Source: Aquimarina mytili
Lineage (GTDB): Bacteria > Bacteroidota > Bacteroidia > Flavobacteriales > Flavobacteriaceae
Length of the DNA: 64,000 bases
Reading direction: 5' to 3'
NCBI RefSeq assembly: GCF_016735115.1
Contig: NZ_JAERQJ010000002.1
Span: 1 to 64,000 of the forward strand
Shown: positions 14,727 to 24,631 of the stretch, in pieces
How the letters are laid out: the number at the start of each line of letters is the position of its first letter
Numbering within the stretch: position 1 is the first letter of the stretch
Position numbers and translations under genes: made by a program
The notes under the pieces: generated by a model
Seen by the model: the letters and a program-made list of their open reading frames with translations, nothing else
The model's database searches: none
What the model was told of the DNA's origin: nothing

Positions 14727-16661
14727 TCATGGTCCTAGCGGTCCTAACATTCCACCGCCAGGTTGAAGGTGGGGTGGTAGTAAGGGGCCCAAGAATCGGG
14801 TCGTTTCAATTTCTACACGTCTGTTAAGATCTTCAGGTGAATAACTATTATCTTCTCCATGTTTTTGAACAACGATCATATGCGCGGGGATACCCTCACT
14901 AATTAATCGAGCTCTGATGGCGTTTGCCCTTCTTTCTGATAAATCCATATTATATCTTCGGTTTCCATCTTGACTCGAGTATCCATGAATAATAATTTGA
15001 GAATATGGCATCGTAGCTAGTATATGCTGTCTTATTCTTCTATTGGCTATATCATAATGTGTATTCGAATTAATAGTACTATCATTTCTAAGACTTACAG
15101 AGTCATTATCAAACCAAAGAATACTGCGAGTGCCTTCATGATCTACAGGAGATTCTGTGGCAAAATCAATTCCTGTGGCTTGATTCCCTGCAATAGCATC
15201 CCATCTTGTAGCTGAATCTTGTAATTCTTGAGTAGCCCCACAAGTCGCTATTGGGGTTGCTGGTCTAAAGTTTATTGTTCCTGAATTATCAATATAATAT
15301 CCCCAAGTTACTCCGGCAATGGTTTTTCGATTTCCTCCAGATGTTTCACAAACTAAAAATGTTTGAAACTCTTTTCCATGGTTTCGTATGCTTGTCCAGT
15401 GACCTGGAGCATCGCGAAGTATCGCTGGTTGAGAAGGGGAGCCAATTTGAGTACTTGATCCTGTAGTTCCAGAGTCTGATTCTCCATAAAAAGGTCTTTT
15501 TGCAGATCCTACTCTGTCTATGGCCCATCCTCTTGATGGTGCATCCGGATCGTCCCATCCCGCCCTTTCTTTTCTTGTAGGAGTTGTTGGCTCATCTGTT
15601 ATGATTTCACCTGTAGTTCCTTTTTTAAAATATCGCAAGACTTGAATAAATCGAATTTGATCACAACTGCCACAAATATTATGGTCATATACACTTTGTA
15701 TCTTCACATAAATCCCTCTAACATCCCTACCGGCTGCTGCATAGGGATACGTTCCTTTATAGGCTTTAGCAAAGTTAAATCCAACATTACAACCAAACAG
15801 GCCACGGCAGTTATCTGCTGTTACGGTAGTACCCATAATGGTATCTGCCGTCATCGTGCCCGAAGTGAGTGCGGTACTTAATCCTGTACCTGCTTCAAAA
15901 GCAGCATCATTTTTTTGGATTACATTTGTACCCGAAAGACCATTAGATTTCATCACCGTTGGGTGATTCGTAGCTACGCTACCTTGTTGAATGGTATGAG
16001 TCAACTCATGAGCCAATAGTTTTTTTCCTTCTTTGCTAGAACTATTAAATTGTCCTTGATTGAAATAAATATCAGATCCATGCGTAAAAGCCCGAGCACC
16101 AAGCTCCTTATTCATTTGAGCCGCATGTGCATCGTTATGGATTCGTACATTGCTAAAATTGGCTCCAAATCCTGTTTCCATTTCGGCACGAGTTTCCTTG
16201 GATAAAGGTGTTCCTTTTCCATGTGTACTTTGGAGCTTGCTTTCCAGATCCTGGCTCAATTGTATTTGATCATGTATTGGTTGGGCTTGTATTGCCCCTT
16301 CTTTTGATTCAGAATCGCTTTCAAAAATGGGTTTTCTATGAATAACAGGGTATGTTTCTTTCTTTTCCTGGATCTGTTCTTCATTATCACAGGTGTCACA
16401 TTTTCTTTGAATTGTTTTGGAAATCCCATTTTTAGGACTACTTCGGTTTACAACCTGATCTGCAACAGCATCGGCTTCTTTTTCATATCTATCATTGGGT
16501 TGTCCAACCTTTAGCTTTGCCTGAATTTTTGAAGTGCCAAAAAAAGGAGATTCAGCTTCTTTAGATTTAGAAAAAAAGCTTTTTTCAGAACTCTTATTAA
16601 AGAATGTCTTAGAAGTTTCCGGATGCGTAGTCTTATGATTTTTAGTAGTAGTACTTCTCAT
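14727..16661 (-). CDS. eCIS-type effector: DUF4157 core, middle domain, OmpA-like C-terminus
   Basis: The 644-residue protein has no signal peptide. It carries an N-terminal linker (KLKVGQPNDRYEKEADAVAD), the DUF4157 'eCIS core' (about residues 125-230) with GFGANFSNVRIHND, ARAFTHGSDIYF and the zinc-protease-like LAHELTHTIQQ, a Trp/Cys-rich middle domain (about 280-500), and an OmpA-like domain (about 525-620; IIIHGYSSQDG, LSERRANAIRARL, NRRVEIE). DUF4157 marks cargo of extracellular contractile injection systems. OmpA-like domains bind peptidoglycan. No sheath or baseplate gene lies in the window, so this is an orphan effector or serves a system elsewhere. Confidence 0.8.
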   Translation of the reverse strand: MRSTTTKNHKTTHPETSKTFFNKSSEKSFFSKSKEAESPFFGTSKIQAKLKVGQPNDRYEKEADAVADQVVNRSSPKNGISKTIQRKCDTCDNEEQIQEKKETYPVIHRKPIFESDSESKEGAIQAQPIHDQIQLSQDLESKLQSTHGKGTPLSKETRAEMETGFGANFSNVRIHNDAHAAQMNKELGARAFTHGSDIYFNQGQFNSSSKEGKKLLAHELTHTIQQGSVATNHPTVMKSNGLSGTNVIQKNDAAFEAGTGLSTALTSGTMTADTIMGTTVTADNCRGLFGCNVGFNFAKAYKGTYPYAAAGRDVRGIYVKIQSVYDHNICGSCDQIRFIQVLRYFKKGTTGEIITDEPTTPTRKERAGWDDPDAPSRGWAIDRVGSAKRPFYGESDSGTTGSSTQIGSPSQPAILRDAPGHWTSIRNHGKEFQTFLVCETSGGNRKTIAGVTWGYYIDNSGTINFRPATPIATCGATQELQDSATRWDAIAGNQATGIDFATESPVDHEGTRSILWFDNDSVSLRNDSTINSNTHYDIANRRIRQHILATMPYSQIIIHGYSSQDGNRRYNMDLSERRANAIRARLISEGIPAHMIVVQKHGEDNSYSPEDLNRRVEIETTRFLGPLLPPHLQPGGGMLGPLGP

Positions 16662-16787
16662 AAGGATTTTCTTTGATTAGAAATGCCATTTTACGGTCTA
16701 CTAAAAATAACACATAATAACCGCATTACCATGGGTTTATCCCTTTTTTTTGACCGGTAAATGCCCCTTTTATAACATATCCCAAAT

Positions 16788-16821
16788 AAAAAAGAGAGCT
16801 CATGCATAAGCTCTCTTTTTT
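16788..16821. terminator. bidirectional hairpin terminator
   Basis: AAAAAAGAGAGCT and AGCTCTCTTTTTT form a 13-bp perfect stem with loop CATGCATA, flanked by A and T runs. It lies just after the DUF4494 gene (minus strand) and before the effector gene start. Confidence 0.9.
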
Positions 16822-16853
16822 ATTGTTATTTGCCGTTGTGCACAGAAGGGATA

Positions 16854-17525
16854 TTATTCCTCTTCCTCATAATGCACCTGAGCATACGATGTATCTTCTT
16901 CGATGAGATCAAAGGTTTCAGGTGTTTCCACCGTTTCTTCAGTTTCTGTCGCTGTTTCCTCTATAACATCATCTTCTGTAGCTTCCAGTACTTCGGTAAC
17001 CTCTTCAACTTCTTGAATCTCTTCAGTCTCTTGAACAGGAACAGAGTCTTTAAGGGTATTAAATCGTTCTATTCTTTCAACATCTCCTTCTTCACCAGAA
17101 AAATAAGGAAATACATCCATGATTGGAGATTCGGCAATAGCGGGTATGGTATAGTCTCCCATGGTACCACTCATCATTTGATTGGTGTTATCAAAAGCTT
17201 CTTTGACATCGTTAGCTTGTACTAAAAGATACATATTCGATTTTCTTTCTTTTCCGCTTTCTTCATCATAGGCGATCAAAGAAACTTTGGATTTGAACCA
17301 ACGATCCGAATTTTCGAAAGGATGAATTTCTGCATAATTTGCAACCTTTATATTTGTGATTTTAAACTCGTCGCTAATATAGGCCGACATCTCTTCGTTA
17401 ATTCTGCTTTCGGCTTCTGTATATGATATTGCATCTACTAAATAAGGTTCTGTAGTCATTCGTTGTACTCCAGAATCATCAGTTTTTCTATACTTTACTT
17501 TACATTCGTACCAAATTGCGCTCAT
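16854..17525 (-). CDS. DUF4494 protein with acidic tail
   Basis: The 223-residue protein starts WYECKVKYRKTDDSG and continues EPYLVDAISYTEAESRI, the signature of DUF4494, a Bacteroidota family of unknown function. Residues 1-150 are the domain; the last 65 are extremely acidic (strings of E, T and V, such as EATEDDVIEETATETEETVE) and probably disordered. It is cytoplasmic by sequence and stands between a terminator and a repeat-filled gap. Confidence 0.8.
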   Translation of the reverse strand: MSAIWYECKVKYRKTDDSGVQRMTTEPYLVDAISYTEAESRINEEMSAYISDEFKITNIKVANYAEIHPFENSDRWFKSKVSLIAYDEESGKERKSNMYLLVQANDVKEAFDNTNQMMSGTMGDYTIPAIAESPIMDVFPYFSGEEGDVERIERFNTLKDSVPVQETEEIQEVEEVTEVLEATEDDVIEETATETEETVETPETFDLIEEDTSYAQVHYEEEE

Positions 17526-17682
17526 ATTTTGTTTTATTTTAGGAGGGCAAATATATGCGATACGAATAGGCTAGAGGTCGGCTTCAAGAAATAGATATTC
17601 ACAATTTTTGAAGGTGATTATTAGGTGTTTGATCGTCAGTATTTTATTAAGAAATGTAATTGGTTTTAAAACCGCAATTCTG

Positions 17683-17776
17683 ATGCTTCGACTTTAGGAG
17701 AAGTGTAGCAAGAATAGAACAGGGCTTCGAGAACTTCAGCCCCTGCAATGTGAACGGTGAGGTTCTTGAAGCCTGA
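17683..17776. repeat. dispersed repeat with long inverted arms
   Basis: GGCTTCGAGAAC (from 17723) and GTTCTTGAAGCC (to about 17773) are inverted arms matching at 11 of 12 positions around a GC-richer loop. 'CTTCGACT' and 'TTCGAGAAC' blocks link it to the other dispersed repeats in the first 18 kb. Confidence 0.5.
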
Positions 17777-17780
17777 AATA

Positions 17781-18863
17781 TTACACCATATTTATCGTAT
17801 GGATATTTACTTTTTCTTGTTTTCCTTTTAGTAAGACACTCCCCAAAAATGTTGAAGATAGGTGTTTACTGATTTTTAGGTCTTTTAATAACTTTTCTGA
17901 AATAAGAAGCAATACATGATGCTTATTACATTCGGCCTGGATGCGAGCAGAAGTGTTGATCACATCCCCGTGATATGCTATTTCTTTTTTAATTACGCCC
18001 ACTTCAGTCACCATCAGGGTGCCACCATGCAAACCTGCTTTAAACTCTGGAACAATTCCGTATTTATCAAGATAATATTGCGATTTACTTTGTTTCTTCT
18101 GCTGAAAGGCAAAGAATAAATCGATGCAATTGTTATTGGCCAATCCTTTTTTATAGGGCCAGCTTAGCACCGCTTCATCACCAACATATTGATAGATTTC
18201 TGCATCATATTTTGGCACAACTTCATTAAGGTCATAAAAACAATCCTGAATAAACTGACTATACTTAAAATGCCCAAGGTTTTCGGCAATTGTAGTCGAG
18301 TCTTTTAGGTCTAAAAACATAAAAATACGTCTCTCTTCTTGCGGGTTTTTATATTTACCTAAAAGCATTTTTAGAAAAACGCCTTTCCCAAATTTTTCGG
18401 TAGCAATTTTAATAAACGAAAACACAAAAGAGACCATTACAATGTATAAGATTGTTGCCCAAAAGGATTTGTTCTCTTTCCACCATCCCCGACCTGTATC
18501 TAGGTCTAAATCGTAGATACCAGAAAAAAACTCCATAACTATTGTAAATACACCTATAGTCATTGTAAAATACAGGAATGTTCTAATCATTAGGTTATAA
18601 ACCAGTAATAGCCTGGTCGATACAAATTTTTCAAAAAAGAAATCTATGGTGGCATATATAAAGCCAATCAAAATCCCAATACTTGTAAACCCTATCAAAG
18701 CTCGAATGGTTCCTTGAGTTCCACTATATTTTTCAATTACAGTAAAGCCAACTTCTTCATCTAGCCCATAATATCTGAATATTGAAAATACTGCCATGAC
18801 AACCGCCCAAAAAAGAATAGATTGCCATAGAAGTTGTAGGTATGTTTTCAGATCACGATTCAT
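17781..18863 (-). CDS. membrane class III adenylate/guanylate cyclase
   Basis: The 360-residue protein has about five N-terminal membrane helices (residues 10-165) and a C-terminal class III cyclase domain. The metal-binding aspartates are in FLDLKDSTT and YVGDEAVLSW, and the AYHGDVINTSARIQ segment carries the Asn/Arg pair that holds the transition state. It should make cAMP or cGMP at the inner membrane; substrate choice is not certain from sequence. It follows the LamG lipoprotein gene by 26 bp on the same strand. Confidence 0.85.
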   Translation of the reverse strand: MNRDLKTYLQLLWQSILFWAVVMAVFSIFRYYGLDEEVGFTVIEKYSGTQGTIRALIGFTSIGILIGFIYATIDFFFEKFVSTRLLLVYNLMIRTFLYFTMTIGVFTIVMEFFSGIYDLDLDTGRGWWKENKSFWATILYIVMVSFVFSFIKIATEKFGKGVFLKMLLGKYKNPQEERRIFMFLDLKDSTTIAENLGHFKYSQFIQDCFYDLNEVVPKYDAEIYQYVGDEAVLSWPYKKGLANNNCIDLFFAFQQKKQSKSQYYLDKYGIVPEFKAGLHGGTLMVTEVGVIKKEIAYHGDVINTSARIQAECNKHHVLLLISEKLLKDLKISKHLSSTFLGSVLLKGKQEKVNIHTINMV

Positions 18864-18889
18864 GACTACAATCTAATTAAATATTTTTT

Positions 18890-19768
18890 TTAGTTTAAGA
18901 TGCTATGCACTCCATTTTCTAAAGTATAGAGTGTTTTAATCTCTGGATCGGTTAGACTTCGATTAAAAATAGAAAGTTCATCCATCATCCCTATATATCC
19001 TAATCCAAGATAAATGTTTGATAATTCTAGATCCCAAGTAAATGGGGTAGTGATGTTGGATCGTGTTCCTTTGAGTTCACCATTCATATATAATGAAGCT
19101 TTTCCTTGTGGGGTATTAAGGTTTGAAAAATTAATCAGGATATGAGTCCAAACGTCGCTACCAAAAGGAGGATTTTTAACTCCTGTTAGTTTTTTATTAA
19201 AGATGGGGTTTTCATTGTCGGGTCCTTTTGGATTGGGGTTCCAAACATTACGATCACCGATAACTCCTAATCTAAAATCTCTAGGGTTTTCTTTGGTGAA
19301 ATCTACCCATATTGCGGCATCATTGTAACTTACATCAGTGATCTGTATGGGGTCGCAATAACCCGGTTCTAGATCGGTGGCAGGATCTAACTGTAACCAA
19401 AATGATATGGCACCGCTCCAATCTGTAGTGTTGTAACTAATATTGTCTTTACTAGGATAATAAATATACCCTTTGCTACGCTCTGTAAATAACAATCCAT
19501 CACCAAAACGTCCTTTACCTTTATTGATTTGTATATCCGGTTTGTGCAAACCTACTTGCGCAGAATCTCTGGCTTTGCGATTAGGCACCGTATATAAATG
19601 TTTATCCCCTAAGGCAAAATCAGCATCAACTCCTTGATCAAAAGATGCATACAGGGTTAGTGCAGCTTTTAAATCGGCATAGCCAGTATCTGTCTTACAC
19701 GAATTAAAGAATAGTAATGTCGCACTCCCCAATAATAAACGAAATAATGTTGTTTTGTAATATGACAT
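18890..19768 (-). CDS. LamG-type lipoprotein
   Basis: The 292-residue protein has a lipoprotein signal (LLFFNSC). The mature part reads as a concanavalin-A/LamG jelly roll: LYASFDQGVDAD, GDGLLFTERSKGYIYYP, TDWSGAISFWLQLDP, WTHILINFSN, GKASLYMNGELKGT and the closing MMDELSIFNRSLTDPEIKTLY, a strongly conserved LamG ending. Such proteins bind glycans or proteins at the cell surface. It is probably co-transcribed with the cyclase gene 26 bp downstream. Confidence 0.8.
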   Translation of the reverse strand: MSYYKTTLFRLLLGSATLLFFNSCKTDTGYADLKAALTLYASFDQGVDADFALGDKHLYTVPNRKARDSAQVGLHKPDIQINKGKGRFGDGLLFTERSKGYIYYPSKDNISYNTTDWSGAISFWLQLDPATDLEPGYCDPIQITDVSYNDAAIWVDFTKENPRDFRLGVIGDRNVWNPNPKGPDNENPIFNKKLTGVKNPPFGSDVWTHILINFSNLNTPQGKASLYMNGELKGTRSNITTPFTWDLELSNIYLGLGYIGMMDELSIFNRSLTDPEIKTLYTLENGVHSILN

Positions 19769-20021
19769 GATGTTGGTTTTTAAACATTAAATATAAGATT
19801 ATCCTTTTGGTAATAAATATAATTTATTAAAATTTAGCATCATTTATTGGATATCATAAGGTATTTTCAAAGCATAGTAATACATACTTTTGTGCTGGAT
19901 TTGATTGTCAAAAACCAAGGGATTACAAGGCTTTTACCGTAAAAACTTTCCACTTTAGACGGCTATACGCTATTAAATCATTTAGTACCTTTATAAAGAA
20001 GCCAACCGAAATTGATTTGCT

Positions 20022-20600
20022 ATGAAAACGATCAGTACACTTATTGATAATCCGACAATTACACCAGAATTAAAAACTACATTCGAAACCATTAAAGAAG
20101 AACTAGGGGCTCCTTTTGTTCCTCACTTTTTTCAGATATGGGGATATAACGCTACGGCGCTTCAAGGCATAGTACCTGCTATGAAATATATACTAGGTAG
20201 TGGTGTATTGGATCGCAGGTTAAAAGAGATGATTATGATTGCAATATCGTCTTTGAAAAAATGCAACTATTGTGAAACTGCTCATCAAGTATTTTGTTTT
20301 AGTATGGGGGCATTGCCAGAGCAAATAGAATATTTAGTAAATAGTCATACGTTACCAGATTCTGATGATCCAAAAGATAAAGCAGCGATTGATTTTGCAG
20401 TGCGATTATCTAAACACCCTAATACATCAAGTAAAGAGGATTTTGAAAAGTTACAAGCACTTGGATTTTCTAAAGCTGAAATTCTTGAGGTGATTGCGAT
20501 GTCGGGGATGGCTGTTTTTTATAGTCATTTAGCCGATGCTACAAAAATTACTATAGATGAAGGCTTTAAAGCTGCGCTTTCAAATACAGAAACTACTTAG
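20022..20600 (+). CDS. carboxymuconolactone decarboxylase / AhpD-like protein
   Basis: The 192-residue helical protein carries KKCNYCETAHQVFCF, the CxxC-xxxH redox centre of AhpD-like alkylhydroperoxidases. Family members reduce peroxides or act as thiol-disulfide relays. The gene is followed 60 bp on by a small ferredoxin-like gene on the same strand, suggesting a joint redox function. Confidence 0.85.
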   Translation: MKTISTLIDNPTITPELKTTFETIKEELGAPFVPHFFQIWGYNATALQGIVPAMKYILGSGVLDRRLKEMIMIAISSLKKCNYCETAHQVFCFSMGALPEQIEYLVNSHTLPDSDDPKDKAAIDFAVRLSKHPNTSSKEDFEKLQALGFSKAEILEVIAMSGMAVFYSHLADATKITIDEGFKAALSNTETT

Positions 20601-20660
20601 AAAATTATATTTGATAACAAATACGTTTTTATTTAGTTCATTCCTTTTAAATTTAATACT

Positions 20661-20879
20661 ATGGCTAACGACATTAAAAAAGAATACAGTAACCAAGAAA
20701 TCACGGTTGTTTGGAAACCTGGTAAATGTATTCATGCGGGAATTTGCGTTAAAACATTGCCCAATGTATATGACCCCAATGGGAAACCTTGGATAAAACC
20801 TGAAAATGCATCTACTGAAGCATTAATAAAACAGATCGATAAATGTCCTTCGGGCGCATTAAGTTATTATAGAAATTAA
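20661..20879 (+). CDS. mono-cluster ferredoxin-like protein (Fer4_19 type)
   Basis: The 72-residue protein has GKCIHAGICVKTLPNVYD and DKCPSGALSYY, matching the (4Fe-4S) mono-cluster domain found in small YjdI-like proteins. It would carry electrons, perhaps for the AhpD-like protein upstream. Its stop codon overlaps the stop codon of the convergent KAP NTPase gene, so there is no room for a terminator. Confidence 0.85.
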   Translation: MANDIKKEYSNQEITVVWKPGKCIHAGICVKTLPNVYDPNGKPWIKPENASTEALIKQIDKCPSGALSYYRN

Positions 20880-23800
20880 TCCCCGTTATAGGTAAACCTT
20901 TTGATAAAAGGTAAGTGGTGCTGAAAGATTTCTATGGATTGCTGAAGAAGATCGTTCATGTTTTGATGTAATACTTCTTGAAAGTCTACACTCAGTTCCT
21001 TATCCTCGGCATCAAGTCCTTGCATATGATCATTTTTGAATAAATCGGCTATGCTATGATCTGCAGGTGTATCTATAATATATTCTTCGATCCAAAAGTT
21101 CAATTTTTTAAACTTGCCAATAGGTAAGGCTAGCAATAACAATACAGCCTTAATCTCTAAAGTATTATGCTGTTCTTTATACCCAAAATCTTCATGGGCT
21201 TTTACTATGCGATAAATATTAACAAATCGCTTAATCGCTCTTGGACTAGAACCAATAATCACAGACATTTCTTGCAGAAACTCGATTTCTTGGGCAGATA
21301 GTTCTAATGAAGCAATGGTTTCTGTGGTTTCGATAACTTCACGATCATCATTTTCATATGAATTATTGACCGGTAATGGTTCTGTTTGGTGGGATGTTTC
21401 GGTTTCTGTGATTAGATTTGTTACCTCAGTCGATATTGCAGTATCTAATATTTCTTCTGATTGTATTGGTTTTGTTTCGGCTAGCTGTTTTAGCATATGC
21501 TTTATACTTTCATCCTCAGCCGCCTTTAAGTTAAACGGGACCTGAAATATTTTCTCAAGATAACTAGACGGGTCAATCATTTCTACTTCTTCGCTTTGAA
21601 CATTTTCAACAAAGTGCATTTGATGTTTTTTGATCAATGCATTTTTTACCCAACGCGGATCAACACCAACAACCACAACAAATAGGGGATAGGCCATCAA
21701 TAAATTCACAGCTTCTAATACTTCGACAACACGTTCTTCGGGACAGCGATCCAGATCATCGATATAAAGTATAATTCTTTGCAACGGAGGGTCAAAATTA
21801 TCTCTAAATTTTTCTGTTTCTTCGGTTTCTTCAATGTTTTGTAGCTCTTTATGATGATCGGTAAACAGGTTACTTAAAATTTCAAAATCTTTTCTGATAA
21901 TTGAGATCAACCCAAGATGCTTTTCGTATTCTTTGCTAGAAGACCGTTTTTCTATGAACGAATGCAATGCTTCTGTAGACAGGGTGTTTTTTAATCTAAA
22001 CTCAATCTCGGCTTTTTGTTCGGTTGTTTGATTAATTTGTTGATTAATAGTGGTGATTTGACCTTTAATTTGTTCGATCTCCAGGGTTAATGCTTTTTCT
22101 TCTTGAGCAAATTTGAACAAAGCATCTTCCTTTTTTAGTTCGTATTCTTTTTTGATACTCCAAAATGACGCAACGATAGGTTGTAATTGTCGGTAGGTTT
22201 TGACACCTCTAATATATAATGCCCCAGCAACCGAAATGAAATACCAAATATTGGGGTTATCGATCCACAGATTTGACCATTTGGTTACAGTAGCGACATA
22301 ATGTAGCAATTTTGGTATTGCTATTACTATGGCTAAAATGCCTACAAACCATAAAATATTGATATACCATTTCCCTGCTCTAAAAAAGGTTTTTAAGAAG
22401 GTGAATGCCGATTTGGTTTGATTGTACAACTCATCAGGTGTGTGCCAATATGCTTTCGGAACAATGGTAGCAAACTGCTCTTTGTTTTTTATGAACGTAA
22501 TATTACTAGTGATCGCCTTTTCAACAGTTTGTTGTACTTTAAATTCTTTATCGACCTGCTCTATGATTTGAAGCATGGATTTACTCTTTATCTCCTTTAC
22601 TTTTTTATTAAGAAGCTCTTCAATACTTTTCTTCTTTTCATTTAAGCTTTTGAGTTTAGCATCAATAACTCCTTTTTTCTTTTCAAGTTCTTCGAGTTCA
22701 TTATGAGTAATATTAAGTTTTTTGGTAAGTACTTTTTCGATTTTGTTTTTGTACTCATCACCAGCGGTATTATTCTGAATATATAGATTTAATCCATCAA
22801 AAATTTTGGTAATAATACCTGCCCATAGATTTGTATCCATATACGACCAAGCATTGAAATGCACATGAGCAATACCTTCACAAAACCCATTTTCCGGATT
22901 TTTAAGCGATAATAACTGGATACGCTCTTTCAATTTCTTCATAAAAAAACTTTTACCAGATCCCCACTTACCAAATAACGCAATGGCCAGGGGAGGTGTA
23001 AAGCTCTTTGCTGCCACTACACGGGCAAAAGCAGATACATCTTTAGAAATATTAAGGTGATCAATACTCAAGTCTGAATCACTAATCAACCCTGCAATGG
23101 TATTGATTTTTGTGACTGTAGTAATAGTATTATCAACATTAAATTCTGGTAATAAATCTTTCCATCTGTCTTTTACTAATGCTAGTATTGTTAAGGTGTC
23201 ATTCATTTCAGGAACGGCTATTGCATTCCCAAGATAATCCCCAGTAGTAGCTACATTATAAGTAGCATCAGTAATTTTCCAATCAACTTCTAATGTCTTC
23301 CCATCATTCGGATTTTTAGTAACAATACCAAATCCTAATATGATCAAATGGGTTGGTTGTTTAGTATCTGTTTTTTTTAAAACGATTATATCCCCAGGTT
23401 TAACCATTTTAAAAGCTTCATCTGAATTGGAAGTCGGGTCATGATTTTCACAAACACCGTCAGCGAAAAAATGATTTTTTAGATTTACTTTTCCTTTAAA
23501 GAGGTTAACCAAGTATAATTTACCAGGAAAGTTGTCTATAAAGTGTTTTGCATCTGATAGAAGGTTTTTATCAGAAGAGATTTCAGCCTCTACTTTTATA
23601 TGCTTTTCTTGCGTATTGGATTGTTGAGTAATGTCTTCTGTCTTGCGCTTTATTTCTTTAAAAAACGCACTACCTCTTCGGCTCTTCGGTAATGAAATAA
23701 TAAATCTGGCACCTGATTGATTAAGCTCTTTTGCAACACCTTCAATAACAAATTGAGTTATACTAAGGCTTTTCTCAAACGATAAACCAGATTCTCCTGT

Positions 23801-24142
23801 ACCTAATAACGGAATCCATATAGTTTTTGATGATAAACGCCCAAGATAGTTTTGTATGGCATAGGTTAGATTATTTCTTAGAGCGGTTTCATTGTTATGC
23901 TCTCCACCATACGTCACAATCAGTAAAATAGGTTTTTTACCCTTTTGTACCAGCAGGTCAAATCCTTTTTCAAGATCCAAACTTTTAAGAACCTTGGGAT
24001 CATATCCATAAGCAGTAAGCACTAGAACATTTAAGTTTCCGGTATTACCATATATATCAACAGAAGTAATAGCAATATCCGCTTCGTTTGGAGAAGCATT
24101 TAAAATAATGTCATATGGCACACTTGAAGTTTCCTGTTTCAT
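20876..24142 (-). CDS. KAP-family P-loop NTPase with N-terminal macro-like and EVE/PUA-like domains
   Basis: The 1088-residue protein is unusually complex. Residues about 1-165 resemble a macro domain (TIWIPLLGTGESGLSFEKS). Residues about 200-315 read like an EVE/PUA domain (MVKPGDIIVLKK, FGIVTKN, LEVDW). A KAP NTPase follows, with Walker A GKWGSGKS at about 388-396 and Walker B ILYIDDLDRCPEE at about 790-797. The NTPase is split by coiled coils and two membrane helices (about 590-650), a KAP hallmark. KAP NTPases are linked to membrane-associated signalling and anti-phage defence; macro and EVE domains bind ADP-ribose-type nucleotides and modified bases. The combined role is unknown. Confidence 0.8.
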   Translation of the reverse strand: MKQETSSVPYDIILNASPNEADIAITSVDIYGNTGNLNVLVLTAYGYDPKVLKSLDLEKGFDLLVQKGKKPILLIVTYGGEHNNETALRNNLTYAIQNYLGRLSSKTIWIPLLGTGESGLSFEKSLSITQFVIEGVAKELNQSGARFIISLPKSRRGSAFFKEIKRKTEDITQQSNTQEKHIKVEAEISSDKNLLSDAKHFIDNFPGKLYLVNLFKGKVNLKNHFFADGVCENHDPTSNSDEAFKMVKPGDIIVLKKTDTKQPTHLIILGFGIVTKNPNDGKTLEVDWKITDATYNVATTGDYLGNAIAVPEMNDTLTILALVKDRWKDLLPEFNVDNTITTVTKINTIAGLISDSDLSIDHLNISKDVSAFARVVAAKSFTPPLAIALFGKWGSGKSFFMKKLKERIQLLSLKNPENGFCEGIAHVHFNAWSYMDTNLWAGIITKIFDGLNLYIQNNTAGDEYKNKIEKVLTKKLNITHNELEELEKKKGVIDAKLKSLNEKKKSIEELLNKKVKEIKSKSMLQIIEQVDKEFKVQQTVEKAITSNITFIKNKEQFATIVPKAYWHTPDELYNQTKSAFTFLKTFFRAGKWYINILWFVGILAIVIAIPKLLHYVATVTKWSNLWIDNPNIWYFISVAGALYIRGVKTYRQLQPIVASFWSIKKEYELKKEDALFKFAQEEKALTLEIEQIKGQITTINQQINQTTEQKAEIEFRLKNTLSTEALHSFIEKRSSSKEYEKHLGLISIIRKDFEILSNLFTDHHKELQNIEETEETEKFRDNFDPPLQRIILYIDDLDRCPEERVVEVLEAVNLLMAYPLFVVVVGVDPRWVKNALIKKHQMHFVENVQSEEVEMIDPSSYLEKIFQVPFNLKAAEDESIKHMLKQLAETKPIQSEEILDTAISTEVTNLITETETSHQTEPLPVNNSYENDDREVIETTETIASLELSAQEIEFLQEMSVIIGSSPRAIKRFVNIYRIVKAHEDFGYKEQHNTLEIKAVLLLLALPIGKFKKLNFWIEEYIIDTPADHSIADLFKNDHMQGLDAEDKELSVDFQEVLHQNMNDLLQQSIEIFQHHLPFIKRFTYNGD

Positions 24143-24277
24143 GAACGATTACTTTTGAATGGTCTTAAGATTTTTGTCAAATTATTGACAGCTACATGCA
24201 ATCTAAGTTAAAGATAGAACTAATGTATAAGTTAGCAAAGAGGCGTTACCTATTTTTGGGCACTCTAAGTTTATCCG

Positions 24278-24631
24278 TTAGAAAAACACTAGCGTTTCTC
24301 TATTCAGAAAAGTAAGGTATAGGGTTGCAGTATGGATTAATTGATCAAATCCCATTATAGGAAAGAAAATACGAGGTTTTTTTCGATATTTTGAAGTCAA
24401 CTTGCTGGTAAAGAAATCAGTAATACCGTGAAGTATACAATTGATTAATAAAAAAGAAATAGCCACTTTAATGGGGAATAAAATAAGACTGCACAACAAC
24501 AAAACTCCAGAATAGGTAAGTACATGTAGGATGAGCCATTTAAAATGGTGACTTTTGCCCACTGCCATTTTTGAGGTCTGAAAAGCATAATCCCCAACCC
24601 AATGTGCTAAAAGAATCCAAACAAAGTTCAT
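24278..24631 (-). CDS. DUF3307 membrane protein
   Basis: The 117-residue protein starts ILLAHWVGDYAFQTSKMA and contains INCILHGITDFFTSKL and GFDQLIHTATL, the conserved polar motifs of DUF3307, set within four membrane helices. The His/Asp residues in the membrane suggest an enzyme-like site, but no function is established for the family. It is monocistronic. Confidence 0.85.
   Translation of the reverse strand: MNFVWILLAHWVGDYAFQTSKMAVGKSHHFKWLILHVLTYSGVLLLCSLILFPIKVAISFLLINCILHGITDFFTSKLTSKYRKKPRIFFPIMGFDQLIHTATLYLTFLNRETLVFF

Noticed and set aside
15024-15881. Several frames opposite or inside the eCIS-type effector gene
   Set aside because: The effector frame has clear DUF4157 and OmpA motifs, so these are shadows.
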